Shown: piece after piece, positions 1 to 5,342 of the stretch
How positions within the stretch are numbered: position 1 is the stretch's first letter
Layout of the letters: every line of letters starts with the position of its first letter
Assembly (NCBI GenBank): GCA_003541445.1
Contig: DPMO01000144.1
Coordinates: 1 to 6,042 of the forward strand
Reading direction: 5' to 3'
Length of the DNA stretch: 6,042 nucleotides
Origin: Clostridiales bacterium
Lineage (GTDB): Bacteria; Bacillota; Sulfobacillia; UBA995; UBA9673
Translations under genes and position numbers: made by a program
Notes under the pieces: generated by a model
What the model was told of the DNA's origin: nothing
Databases searched by the model: none
The model's input: the letters and a program-made list of their open reading frames with translations, nothing else

Positions 1-123
1 GTCGCCGTCGAAGGGAGCCGGAGCCGCCTCCGCCAGCATGGGCAGGACCTTCCCGAACTCGAGGGCGCCCGGGCGGTGGAGGCTCTTCCCGGCCCGCCCC
101 CGAGCCTCCGGCGGACCGCACAT
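1..123 (-). CDS. ATP-dependent DNA ligase, LigD/LigC type, N-terminal fragment (runs off the left edge)
   Basis: Only the first 41 codons are in the window. The ATG at 123-121 lies one base after the Ku stop codon (TGA at 127-125), so the two genes are almost certainly cotranscribed and translationally coupled. After about 20 basic, proline-rich residues the protein reads LEFGKVLPMLAEAAPAPFDG, which matches the conserved opening of the ligase domain of bacterial NHEJ ligases (PMLA followed by PFD, shortly before the FE-KWDG nucleotidyltransferase motif, which would lie beyond the edge). The expected role is sealing double-strand breaks held by Ku. The ligase domain appears to come first, as in Bacillus LigD; whether a polymerase or phosphoesterase domain follows cannot be seen. 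The call rests on this short motif plus the Ku neighbour. The upstream region has no strong Shine-Dalgarno site, consistent with coupling to Ku. Confidence 0.75.
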   Translation of the reverse strand, partial: MCGPPEARGRAGKSLHRPGALEFGKVLPMLAEAAPAPFDGD

Positions 124-124
124 C

Positions 125-994
125 TCACGGAGTCCCGGGAGGTCCGTCCGCTCCTACGTGAGGCTCTGAGGGGCCGGCCGCTCCCTCCGGGCCGGGGCCC
201 TCGGCCGCGCCGGCGGTCCTGTGCGAGCGGGCCATCTCCACACTGGCCCGAAGGGCCTCCATCAGGTCGAGCACCCTGGCCGCCTCGGGCCCGCGGTACT
301 CGTGGACCTCCCGCCCTTCGACCTTCGCCTGGATGAGCTCGCGCAGGGCCCGGCGGTGCTCGTCCGTGTACTTCGAAGGCATGAAAGGTCCCGTGAGGCT
401 CCCGATAAGAGTCTCGGCCATGCGCAGCTCGTTCTCGTGGAAGGCCGGCTCCGCGTCGACCCCTTCCAGCCCCGCCCAGGACCTTATCTCGTCAGGCCAG
501 AACATGGTCTCCATGACCAGGACCCGTCCGTCCAGCACCCGGACGGCGGCGAGATGCTGCCTGGCCCTCAGCACCGCCCTCGCGATGGCTATCCGCCCGG
601 TCTCAATCATGGCCGTCCGAAGCAGGGCGTAGGCTTTGACACCCCCTTCGGCGGGCTCAAGGTAGTAGGTCTTGTCGAAATAGATGGGGTCGACCTCCGC
701 CAAATCCACGAAGTCCACGATGTCGACGACCTTGGTCTCCGGTGCCGGCAGGCGCTGGAAGTCCTCGTCCTCCAGGACGACGAACCGGCCCTTCTGGTAC
801 TCGTACCCGTTGACGATCTCCTCGGGCCCGACCTCGCGGCCGCACGTCGGGCAGTACTTGAGGTATCGGACGGGCGTCTTGCACTCACGGTGCAGGTAGC
901 GGAACTTGACTCCCTTGTTCTCCGTGGCCGGGTAGACCCTGACCGGTATGTGGACGAGTCCGAAGCTGATGGCGCCCTTCCAGAGCGTCCTCAC
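125..994 (-). CDS. ku: Non-homologous end joining protein Ku
   Basis: A 289-residue bacterial Ku, which forms a homodimeric ring on broken DNA ends and recruits the LigD-type ligase encoded next. The N-terminus (VRTLWKGAISFGLVHIPVRV) is the standard Ku opening. Further family motifs are YCPTCGREV, YEYQKGRFVVLEDEDF, DIVDFVDLAEVDPIYFDKTY, YLEPAEGGVKAYALLR and TMFWPDEIR. The Ku core ends near residue 250 and is followed by a low-complexity Gly/Pro/Ala tail of about 35 residues; such tails vary between species and often bind DNA or partners, but this one is not Lys-rich. H35, C38, C48 and C51 form a possible metal-binding cluster. The start is GTG at 994; an AGGAG lies 13 bases upstream (1012-1008), rather far, but homology begins exactly here. 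It follows the carboxypeptidase gene after a 96-base gap in which I see no convincing terminator. Bacterial Ku is often expressed in the forespore of sporeformers. Confidence 0.97.
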   Translation of the reverse strand: MRTLWKGAISFGLVHIPVRVYPATENKGVKFRYLHRECKTPVRYLKYCPTCGREVGPEEIVNGYEYQKGRFVVLEDEDFQRLPAPETKVVDIVDFVDLAEVDPIYFDKTYYLEPAEGGVKAYALLRTAMIETGRIAIARAVLRARQHLAAVRVLDGRVLVMETMFWPDEIRSWAGLEGVDAEPAFHENELRMAETLIGSLTGPFMPSKYTDEHRRALRELIQAKVEGREVHEYRGPEAARVLDLMEALRASVEMARSHRTAGAAEGPGPEGAAGPSEPHVGADGPPGTP

Positions 995-1090
995 CTGGGC
1001 CGCCGCACTCCTGTCTTGAGAGTCCTCTTCGGTTAGACTTCCCGCCGGGACGCGGCTGAAACCGGAGGCCGGGCGCCCCCCCGAGGGCGG

Positions 1091-2359
1091 TCACCACAGG
1101 AGCCTCGAGAGCGTGGCCACCAGCAGAGCCCAAAGGTCCTGCAGGAACCTGGCTACCGGGCCGCCGCCGGGCACAGCCTGAGCCGTGACGAGCGGGAAGG
1201 ACGCCAGGGGCACCCCGTCGAGAGAGACCCTCAAGAATCCGACCTCGGCGCCTTCAGGAAGGGGGGACCGGACGAAGACGGGGGCGGAGGGGGTCGCGGA
1301 GACCCGCTCCAGCTCGCCCGGGAGCAGGGCGACCTTCACCTCCCGGCTGGCGACAAGGTCCACCCATCTCTCCGCCGCGCCGGCCAGACGCACCCTGGTC
1401 ACGGGGGCCCCGTCGGGATGGACGAGGACCGGGCGGAAACTGCTAAAGCCCCAGTCAAGAAGCCGGACGGCGTCGGTCCACATCTCCGGGGCGTCGAGCA
1501 GCACCACGGCCAGCTGCCACCCGCCTCGCGTGGCCGAGGCGATGAGGCATCGCCCCGCCTCACTGGTCCAGCCGGTCTTCACCCCGTCGGCGCCGTGGTA
1601 GGTCCACAGAAGCCTGTTCTCGTTGTAAAGGACGCGGTCCCACGGCCGGCCCGGCCAGGGCATGACGTGGCGCCGGGTGGAGACGACCCGCCGGAAGTCG
1701 GGCCGAAGGAGCGCCTCCCGGGCTATCCGGGCGAGGTCGGCCGCCGTCGTCCGGTGCCCGGGGGCCGGCAGGCCGTGAGGGTTGCTAAAACGGGTGTCGG
1801 CGAGACCCATTTCGGCCGCGCGGCGGTTCATCAGGACCACGAAGGACTCGACGCTCCCGGCGACATGTTCGGCGACGGCCTCGGCCGCGTCGTTCCCCGA
1901 CCGCAGCAAGAGGCCGTAGAGGAGGTCCTCGAGCCTCTGGGTCTCCCCCTCCTCGAGCCAGATGGACGAGCCGCCCACGGCCGCGGCCGCCCGGCTCACC
2001 GTGACCGTGTCGTTCAGGTCCCCCGCCTCGAGACACACCAGAGCGGTCATGACCTTGGTCAGGCTGGCCGGGGCCCTTTTCTCCCGGGCGTTCTTGGCGT
2101 AAAGGACCCGGCCGGACGAGACATCGATGAGCGCCGCGGAGGAGGCCGTGACTGGCGGCGGGGGTGGCGCTCCTTCGGGAACGGTGACCGCCCCCGCCGC
2201 GTGAGGCGGGCCGGCGGCAGCCCGGCACGAGACGACCAGCCCCAGGACGAGGGCCAGGATGAAGGCCGAAGCCCAGGGACGACAGCGGGCGCTGTGGCGG
2301 CGGCCGAGGCGACGGCCGTCACGGCCCCACGGGGTCCCGGCGCGACGGTGCAGCCTCAG
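1091..2359 (-). CDS. dacF: D-alanyl-D-alanine carboxypeptidase, DacF/DacB family (penicillin-binding protein 5-like)
   Basis: A serine D,D-carboxypeptidase (peptidase S11) that removes the terminal D-Ala from peptidoglycan stem peptides and so limits cross-linking; sporulation members tune spore cortex. All three active-site motifs are present: SLTK (serine codon at 2065-2063), SGN (about 1900) and KTG (about 1576). The C-terminal part has the PBP5_C beta domain and ends in a hydrophobic/amphipathic helix (FLQDLWALLVATLSRLLW) that probably anchors it to the membrane. The first ATG (2050) lies inside the SxxK motif, after the catalytic serine, so it cannot be the start. The frame stays open upstream through a signal peptide (hydrophobic run AFILALVLGLVVS, about 2266-2228) preceded by many arginines, but it contains no ATG, GTG or TTG; it runs on into the overlapping ytfJ gene. 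CTG at 2359, just after the ytfJ stop and 10 bases from a GAGG, is given as the best candidate; CTG at 2353 is another. A frameshift error upstream is possible. The gene identity is secure, the start is not. Confidence 0.93.
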   Translation of the reverse strand: MRLHRRAGTPWGRDGRRLGRRHSARCRPWASAFILALVLGLVVSCRAAAGPPHAAGAVTVPEGAPPPPPVTASSAALIDVSSGRVLYAKNAREKRAPASLTKVMTALVCLEAGDLNDTVTVSRAAAAVGGSSIWLEEGETQRLEDLLYGLLLRSGNDAAEAVAEHVAGSVESFVVLMNRRAAEMGLADTRFSNPHGLPAPGHRTTAADLARIAREALLRPDFRRVVSTRRHVMPWPGRPWDRVLYNENRLLWTYHGADGVKTGWTSEAGRCLIASATRGGWQLAVVLLDAPEMWTDAVRLLDWGFSSFRPVLVHPDGAPVTRVRLAGAAERWVDLVASREVKVALLPGELERVSATPSAPVFVRSPLPEGAEVGFLRVSLDGVPLASFPLVTAQAVPGGGPVARFLQDLWALLVATLSRLLW

Positions 2360-2364
2360 ACGGC

Positions 2365-2829
2365 CTAGACCTCGGGCTGGGTCCTCGCGCGCCGCTGGCG
2401 GGGCTGAGGCTCGGGCTCGTAGGCCGCCCCGTCCCCGCCGATCATGCTCTGGAGCTGCTGGATGATCTGCGGGGCGAGGTCTACCAGGCGGTCGTAGAAG
2501 GCCCTGCCGTCGACCGGAAGCAGTCTCACCTGTCCGCGGCCGACCACGAGGAACCCGACCGGCTTGATGGTCACGCCCGCGCCGCTGCCGCCGCCGAACG
2601 GGAGCTGGGCGCCCCCGTCACCGTCGCCGCCCTTCCCGCCGGCCCTGCCGCCCGGCACCCCGTACTCGGCCCCGCCGGCGGCGAAGCCGAAGGAGACCCG
2701 GGATATGGGCAGGATGACATCCCCGTCCTGGGACTCGACAGGATCCCCGACGATGGTGTTGACGTCCACCATGTCGCGGATGCTCTCCATGGCCGTCTTC
2801 ATCAGGCCTTGAATGGGGTGTTCGGCCAA
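2365..2829 (-). CDS. ytfJ: GerW family sporulation protein (YtfJ)
   Basis: A 154-residue member of the YtfJ/GerW family, found in nearly all endospore formers; in B. subtilis it is a forespore-made protein linked to spore germination, with no known enzymatic activity. The N-terminus (AEHPIQGLMKTAMESIRDMV then DVNTIVGDPV) and the core (DGDVILPISRVSFGFAAGGAEYG) are highly typical. A glycine-rich stretch follows (about residues 69-90), then the conserved TIKPVGFLVVGRGQVRLLPV and a short Arg/Pro-rich tail. I place the start at TTG 2829 rather than the longer GTG at 2847: it gives the family N-terminus (M)xEHPIQGLM exactly, and an AGAGGGG Shine-Dalgarno (2844-2838) sits 8 bases before it, whereas GTG 2847 has no such site. 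The upstream neighbour is the DUF2953 (YtfI-like) gene, the same ytfI-ytfJ pairing as in B. subtilis, which supports both calls. Confidence 0.96.
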   Translation of the reverse strand: MAEHPIQGLMKTAMESIRDMVDVNTIVGDPVESQDGDVILPISRVSFGFAAGGAEYGVPGGRAGGKGGDGDGGAQLPFGGGSGAGVTIKPVGFLVVGRGQVRLLPVDGRAFYDRLVDLAPQIIQQLQSMIGGDGAAYEPEPQPRQRRARTQPEV

Positions 2830-2837
2830 GCGTGACG

Positions 2838-2844
2838 CCCCTCT
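2838..2844 (-). promoter_or_regulatory. Ribosome binding site that fixes the ytfJ TTG start
   Basis: On the minus strand the sequence reads AGAGGGG, 8 bases before TTG 2829. It lies inside the longer GTG-initiated alternative frame, so it argues for TTG 2829 over GTG 2847. Confidence 0.7.
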
Positions 2845-2880
2845 CACTTGAGAACGGTGGGTTTCCGGACCAGGCTACGG

Positions 2881-2893
2881 CTAGTATGACTAG
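2881..2893. repeat. Short perfect inverted repeat CTAGT-ATG-ACTAG
   Basis: Five-base arms around a three-base centre, containing two CTAG tetramers, in the 76-base gap between the DUF2953 gene and ytfJ. It overlaps the possible -10 element, so it could be an operator; it is too short to be a terminator and may be chance. Confidence 0.35.
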
Positions 2894-2911
2894 TCGGCGG
2901 TGTCGTTAACC
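2882..2911 (-). promoter_or_regulatory. Possible sigma-G (forespore) promoter of ytfJ
   Basis: The minus strand carries CATACTA at 2888-2882, a perfect match to the sigma-G -10 consensus (CATNNTA) and AT-rich against a 70% GC background. With a 17-base spacer the -35 position falls on GGTTAA (2911-2906), a poor match to TGMATA. Transcription would begin about 45 bases before the ytfJ start. The site lies at the end of the DUF2953 gene, whose TAA is within the -35 element. YtfJ is a forespore gene in B. subtilis, so the location fits; the weak -35 keeps this tentative. Confidence 0.4.
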
Positions 2912-3643
2912 CCCCGGGTGCCGCCCGCTGCGGGCGCCGGCCGTCCGGCTCTCGTTGCGGGGCGTGGCCGACCGCCGGCCGGAACGCCGGTGCCCGAGGA
3001 CGCTCCTGACCAGCATGGGCGCGACGAGAAGCAGCTGGCCCACCCTCAAGACGCCCCGCCCCTCGATGACGCTGAGGGTCCCGTCCCCCTCGAAATCAGG
3101 CGTGACCAAGAACTCGGGCTGCCCCGCGCTGAGGCGCAGGACCTGTCGGGCGGCCGCGGCCAGTGTCCCCTTCACGGCCCATAGCAGCCCGGCCCCGAGG
3201 CCCGTCCGGGCCGCGTCGCCCAGGTCGAGAACGGTCCTCCAGGACAGCCTCGTCCACCAGGCCATCCGGGCCAGGGCCAGAACGGGCCTGGCGTAGGTAT
3301 CTGGTTCCACGGTCGCCCCACAGAAGGGCCTGCCGGGGGTCAGCCTCTCCTCCCGCCCGACGAGGCGGTGAGCGATGTCCGCGGCCTTCCCGACGAAGGC
3401 CGAGAGGTCTGCCCTCCCGGTGCCGCCGGCAGGCCCGGGCCCGATCTCCGGAAGCGGGATGACCTGCCGCCGCACCCAGCGGCCTCCGAAGAGTGAGAAC
3501 TCGAACACGGCCTCCTCGCCCGCCTCCGCCCCGCGGTAGGAGAAGGTGAAGCGGAAGGGGATTGGAAAGAGGAGAAGGACGACGACAGCCAGCAGCAGGG
3601 CCGCCGCCCAGACACCGGGATGAACCCAGGAAACTGATGTCAC
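2906..3643 (-). CDS. ytfI: DUF2953 domain-containing membrane protein (YtfI-like)
   Basis: A 245-residue protein of unknown biochemical function. One N-terminal membrane segment (VWAAALLLAVVVLLLFPIPF, about residues 11-30) leads straight into a beta-rich stretch (RFTFSYRG, then FEFSLFGGRWVRRQVIPLPE). The C-terminal half has the recognisable DUF2953 pattern: WRTVLDLGDAARTGLGAGLL, then WAVKGTL, then PEFLVTPDFEGDGTLSVIEG and a final hydrophobic strand VLRVGQLLLVAPMLV. The last 30 residues are Arg-rich and low complexity and probably not conserved. The start GTG 3643 has a strong AGGAGG (3660-3655) 11 bases upstream. It sits directly before the ytfJ gene, as ytfI does in B. subtilis, and is probably transcribed with the SpoIID-amidase gene 55 bases upstream. 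Its conserved pairing with YtfJ suggests a shared sporulation role, which is inference. Confidence 0.88.
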   Translation of the reverse strand: MTSVSWVHPGVWAAALLLAVVVLLLFPIPFRFTFSYRGAEAGEEAVFEFSLFGGRWVRRQVIPLPEIGPGPAGGTGRADLSAFVGKAADIAHRLVGREERLTPGRPFCGATVEPDTYARPVLALARMAWWTRLSWRTVLDLGDAARTGLGAGLLWAVKGTLAAAARQVLRLSAGQPEFLVTPDFEGDGTLSVIEGRGVLRVGQLLLVAPMLVRSVLGHRRSGRRSATPRNESRTAGARSGRHPGG

Positions 3644-3654
3644 GGAACAGAGAG

Positions 3655-3660
3655 CCTCCT
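3655..3660 (-). promoter_or_regulatory. Strong ribosome binding site of the DUF2953 gene
   Basis: A full AGGAGG on the minus strand, 11 bases before GTG 3643. It supports GTG as the start, since no ATG lies nearby in frame. Confidence 0.6.
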
Positions 3661-3698
3661 GAGGGATAACCTTCCCACCGCCCGCGCGGTCCTTGCGC

Positions 3699-5165
3699 CT
3701 ACCTCACTTCCGCCAGGTAGTCGAACACGGCCGCCGCTAGGGCCTGCCCGACCTTCCTCTGGACCCCGGGGTCCCGGAGAAGGGCCTCCTCCCTCGGGTT
3801 GGTGAGGAACAGGACCTCGGCGAGGGCGGCCGGGCAGACGGTCTCGCGCAGGACGAAGAAGTTCGCCTCCTTCACCCCCCGGTCGCGGCGCCTGAGGGCC
3901 TCGAGGAGACGTCTCTGGACCGCACGGGCAAGAAGGCTCCCCAGACGCGACCCCGGGAAGTGGTACGTCTCGGTGCCGCCGGCCTCCGGATGGACCGAAC
4001 CGTTGGCGTGGACGCTGAGGAAGAGGACGGCCTTCTTCTCGTTGGCGAGGTCGGGCCGACGGTGCAGGGAGACCGTCTCGTCCTCGCGCCGCGTCAGGTG
4101 CACCTCTACACGCCCGGCGAGGGCCTCGGCGGCGGCCAGCGACACCGCCAGGTTCACGTCTTTCTCGCAGGTGCCCCCGGGACCGACGGACCCGGGGTCC
4201 AGTCCCCCGTGGCCGGGGTCGATGACGACCACGGGCAGGGGCTCGCCCGGCCCTTCCGGCGACGGACAGCCCGGCTGCCCCGGGCCGGGCGTGCCGCCGC
4301 CGGCACCCGACACGAACCTGACGCCTCTGAGCTCGGTCCCCGGGTAGTAGTACCGCAGGATTTCGCGGTAGCTACGTCCGAGCCGCGCCTGCCCCTCGGC
4401 GCCCCACTGGCACAGACCCACACCGTGGCCGGACCCGCGCGTCGTGACCGCGAGGTCCCCCGAGACGCTCTCGATGAGGGTCGAGGCGAGACCGAGCCGG
4501 TCCCTGAGTTCCGAGCCGGTGAAGGAACACCCCGCCACCTCGGCCCGGCGTGTCCTCCCCGAGGCGGTCCTCTCCTTCACGGCGAAAAGCTCCACCATGA
4601 GGCGCCGCCTGGCCTCGGCCAGCGACAGGCGGCGCGTCTCGCGGTAGCCTGGCGAGATCTGGCAGTACTCGCAGGGCACCCCCTCGAGGTAGGGTAAGGA
4701 CAGCCCCCAGACCTCGGCCGAGGAGGCGGTGTGTCCGCCGCAGGTGGAATGGTAGACGGCCTCGGCGGGCCTGGAGCCGTGGGCGACGAAGAGGTTGCGC
4801 GTGTCGTCCACGGCAGCGGCCAGGCGGCGTCGCAGGGCGTCGTAGTCCTCCCGCCAGGAGTCCCACAGGCGCTCCGGGGAGCGGTAGCCCTGGCAGTGCG
4901 CGGGGTCGGAGCAGACGTCCGCCCCGGGGTGGACCGAGCAGCCCCGACCGCCGAAAGTCCTGAGCCGCCTCAGGGTGTAGGTGCGCGCGGCGACGGCCTG
5001 CGCCCGGAGAGCCTCCGGCTGGAACGTGGGCGGCACCTCCGCGGCCAGGACCCCGAAACGGCCCGGACCAGCCCGTCCGCCACCGGCAGGTGACCGACCC
5101 CGTCTCTGAACACGGCGGGGGAGAGGTCGAACACCAGCCGGTCCGGCGACGTCAGGGCGAACCAC
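3699..5165 (-). CDS. SpoIID-family lytic transglycosylase fused to N-acetylmuramoyl-L-alanine amidase (Amidase_3); 5' end disrupted
   Basis: Two peptidoglycan hydrolase domains share one open frame. Numbering from GTG 5165, the SpoIID domain begins abruptly near residue 38 (GVLAAEVPPTFQPEALRAQA) with the putative catalytic Glu51, a Cys/His cluster that resembles the SpoIID zinc site (H79, C85, H90, C91, in CSDPAHCQGY), YHSTCGGHTASSAEVWG, and the signature GSGHGVGLCQWGA (245-257). A Gly/Pro linker (286-310) leads to Amidase_3 with complete zinc ligands H319 (VIDPGHGG), E334, H386 (LSVHANGS) and catalytic E450 (AEVLFLTN). SpoIID enzymes cleave glycan strands already stripped of peptides by an amidase such as SpoIIP, so both activities are on one chain. 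Residues 1-37 are an out-of-frame reading of the AMIN-coding segment and look like no protein family; GTG 5165 is only the first possible start of this frame. The real N-terminus is probably the AMIN segment upstream in the other frame, so this is either a frameshifted gene, a gene with a deletion, or an assembly error. A signal peptide is absent. Domain calls are secure; gene integrity is not. Confidence 0.88.
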   Translation of the reverse strand: MVRPDVAGPAGVRPLPRRVQRRGRSPAGGGRAGPGRFGVLAAEVPPTFQPEALRAQAVAARTYTLRRLRTFGGRGCSVHPGADVCSDPAHCQGYRSPERLWDSWREDYDALRRRLAAAVDDTRNLFVAHGSRPAEAVYHSTCGGHTASSAEVWGLSLPYLEGVPCEYCQISPGYRETRRLSLAEARRRLMVELFAVKERTASGRTRRAEVAGCSFTGSELRDRLGLASTLIESVSGDLAVTTRGSGHGVGLCQWGAEGQARLGRSYREILRYYYPGTELRGVRFVSGAGGGTPGPGQPGCPSPEGPGEPLPVVVIDPGHGGLDPGSVGPGGTCEKDVNLAVSLAAAEALAGRVEVHLTRREDETVSLHRRPDLANEKKAVLFLSVHANGSVHPEAGGTETYHFPGSRLGSLLARAVQRRLLEALRRRDRGVKEANFFVLRETVCPAALAEVLFLTNPREEALLRDPGVQRKVGQALAAAVFDYLAEVR

Positions 5166-5275
5166 GTCCAGTCGGTCAGGCCCGTCATGTCCACGACGAC
5201 CCGGCTGGCCAGGAGGAGGTTCGCGTGGTCGCGGTAGAGCCCGTGGCGGACCCCGGTGACCTCCGGTGCGGGCAA
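4970..5275 (-). CDS. AMIN-domain N-terminal fragment, out of frame with the SpoIID-amidase gene
   Basis: This frame encodes an AMIN-like domain, a peptidoglycan-targeting module common at the N-terminus of Amidase_3 enzymes. The pattern runs from VTGVRHGLYRDHANLLLASR through VVVDMTGLTDWTWFALTSPD to RLVFDLSPAV and VADGLVRAV (about residues 6-73). It stops resembling AMIN at about 5057, where the -1 frame starts to resemble SpoIID; the remaining 28 residues before the TGA at 4972-4970 are an Arg/Ser/Pro-rich shadow. The typical second half of AMIN (the VRVGQ-VRVVLDL region) is missing, so sequence appears to be lost at the junction as well as shifted. I place the start at TTG 5275 because an AGGGGAGG (5290-5283) lies 7 bases before it; GTG 5281 is too close to that site and GTG 5356 would overlap scpB. 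No signal peptide or membrane segment is visible in this frame or the others upstream, odd for an exported wall-binding domain. It most likely belongs to the same ancestral gene as the SpoIID-amidase. Confidence 0.6.
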   Translation of the reverse strand: MPAPEVTGVRHGLYRDHANLLLASRVVVDMTGLTDWTWFALTSPDRLVFDLSPAVFRDGVGHLPVADGLVRAVSGSWPRRCRPRSSRRLSGRRPSPRAPTP

Positions 5276-5282
5276 AGCCACC

Positions 5283-5290
5283 CCTCCCCT
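5283..5290 (-). promoter_or_regulatory. Ribosome binding site of the AMIN/SpoIID/amidase gene
   Basis: AGGGGAGG on the minus strand, 7 bases before TTG 5275 and 1 base before GTG 5281. Its spacing decides for the TTG start. Confidence 0.6.
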
Positions 5291-5342
5291 TTCGCCTCGG
5301 GCCGCCCTACCCTGGCAAGATACGCCGCCTGGCACCGGGAGG

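Noticed and set aside
221..1036. Plus-strand open frame of 271 codons opposite ku
   Set aside because: Ku on the other strand is certain; the antisense frame has no motif or ribosome binding site.
995..1050. Possible promoter for ku (GTTTCA then TCTAAC on the minus strand)
   Set aside because: Both elements match any consensus poorly; readthrough from dacF explains expression equally well.
1060..1090. GC-rich hairpin (CGCCC/GGGCG arms around a run of seven C on the plus strand) after dacF as a terminator
   Set aside because: Only five base pairs can form and there is no T-run after it on the minus strand.
2059..2322. Minus-strand GTG-initiated 87-codon frame over the dacF signal-peptide region
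   Set aside because: It reads Ser/Pro/Arg-rich sequence and is out of frame with dacF; the signal peptide is in the dacF frame. It would matter only if a frameshift error exists.
1418..2368. Long plus-strand open frame of 316 codons opposite dacF
   Set aside because: It mirrors the dacF coding frame, has Arg/Pro/Gly-rich composition typical of antisense frames in GC-rich DNA, and shows no recognisable domain.
3677..3690. Inverted repeat ACCGC-CCGC-GCGGT between the SpoIID-amidase gene and the DUF2953 gene as a terminator
   Set aside because: The stem is five base pairs with no following T-run, and such repeats are expected by chance at this GC content.
3960..4697. Plus-strand open frame of 245 codons opposite the SpoIID-amidase gene
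   Set aside because: The minus strand carries clear catalytic motifs through the whole stretch; the plus frame is low-complexity antisense reading.
5040..5070. Programmed ribosomal frameshift at the AMIN/SpoIID junction
   Set aside because: No standard slippery heptamer is present, and the parts missing from both domains point to a deletion rather than recoding.
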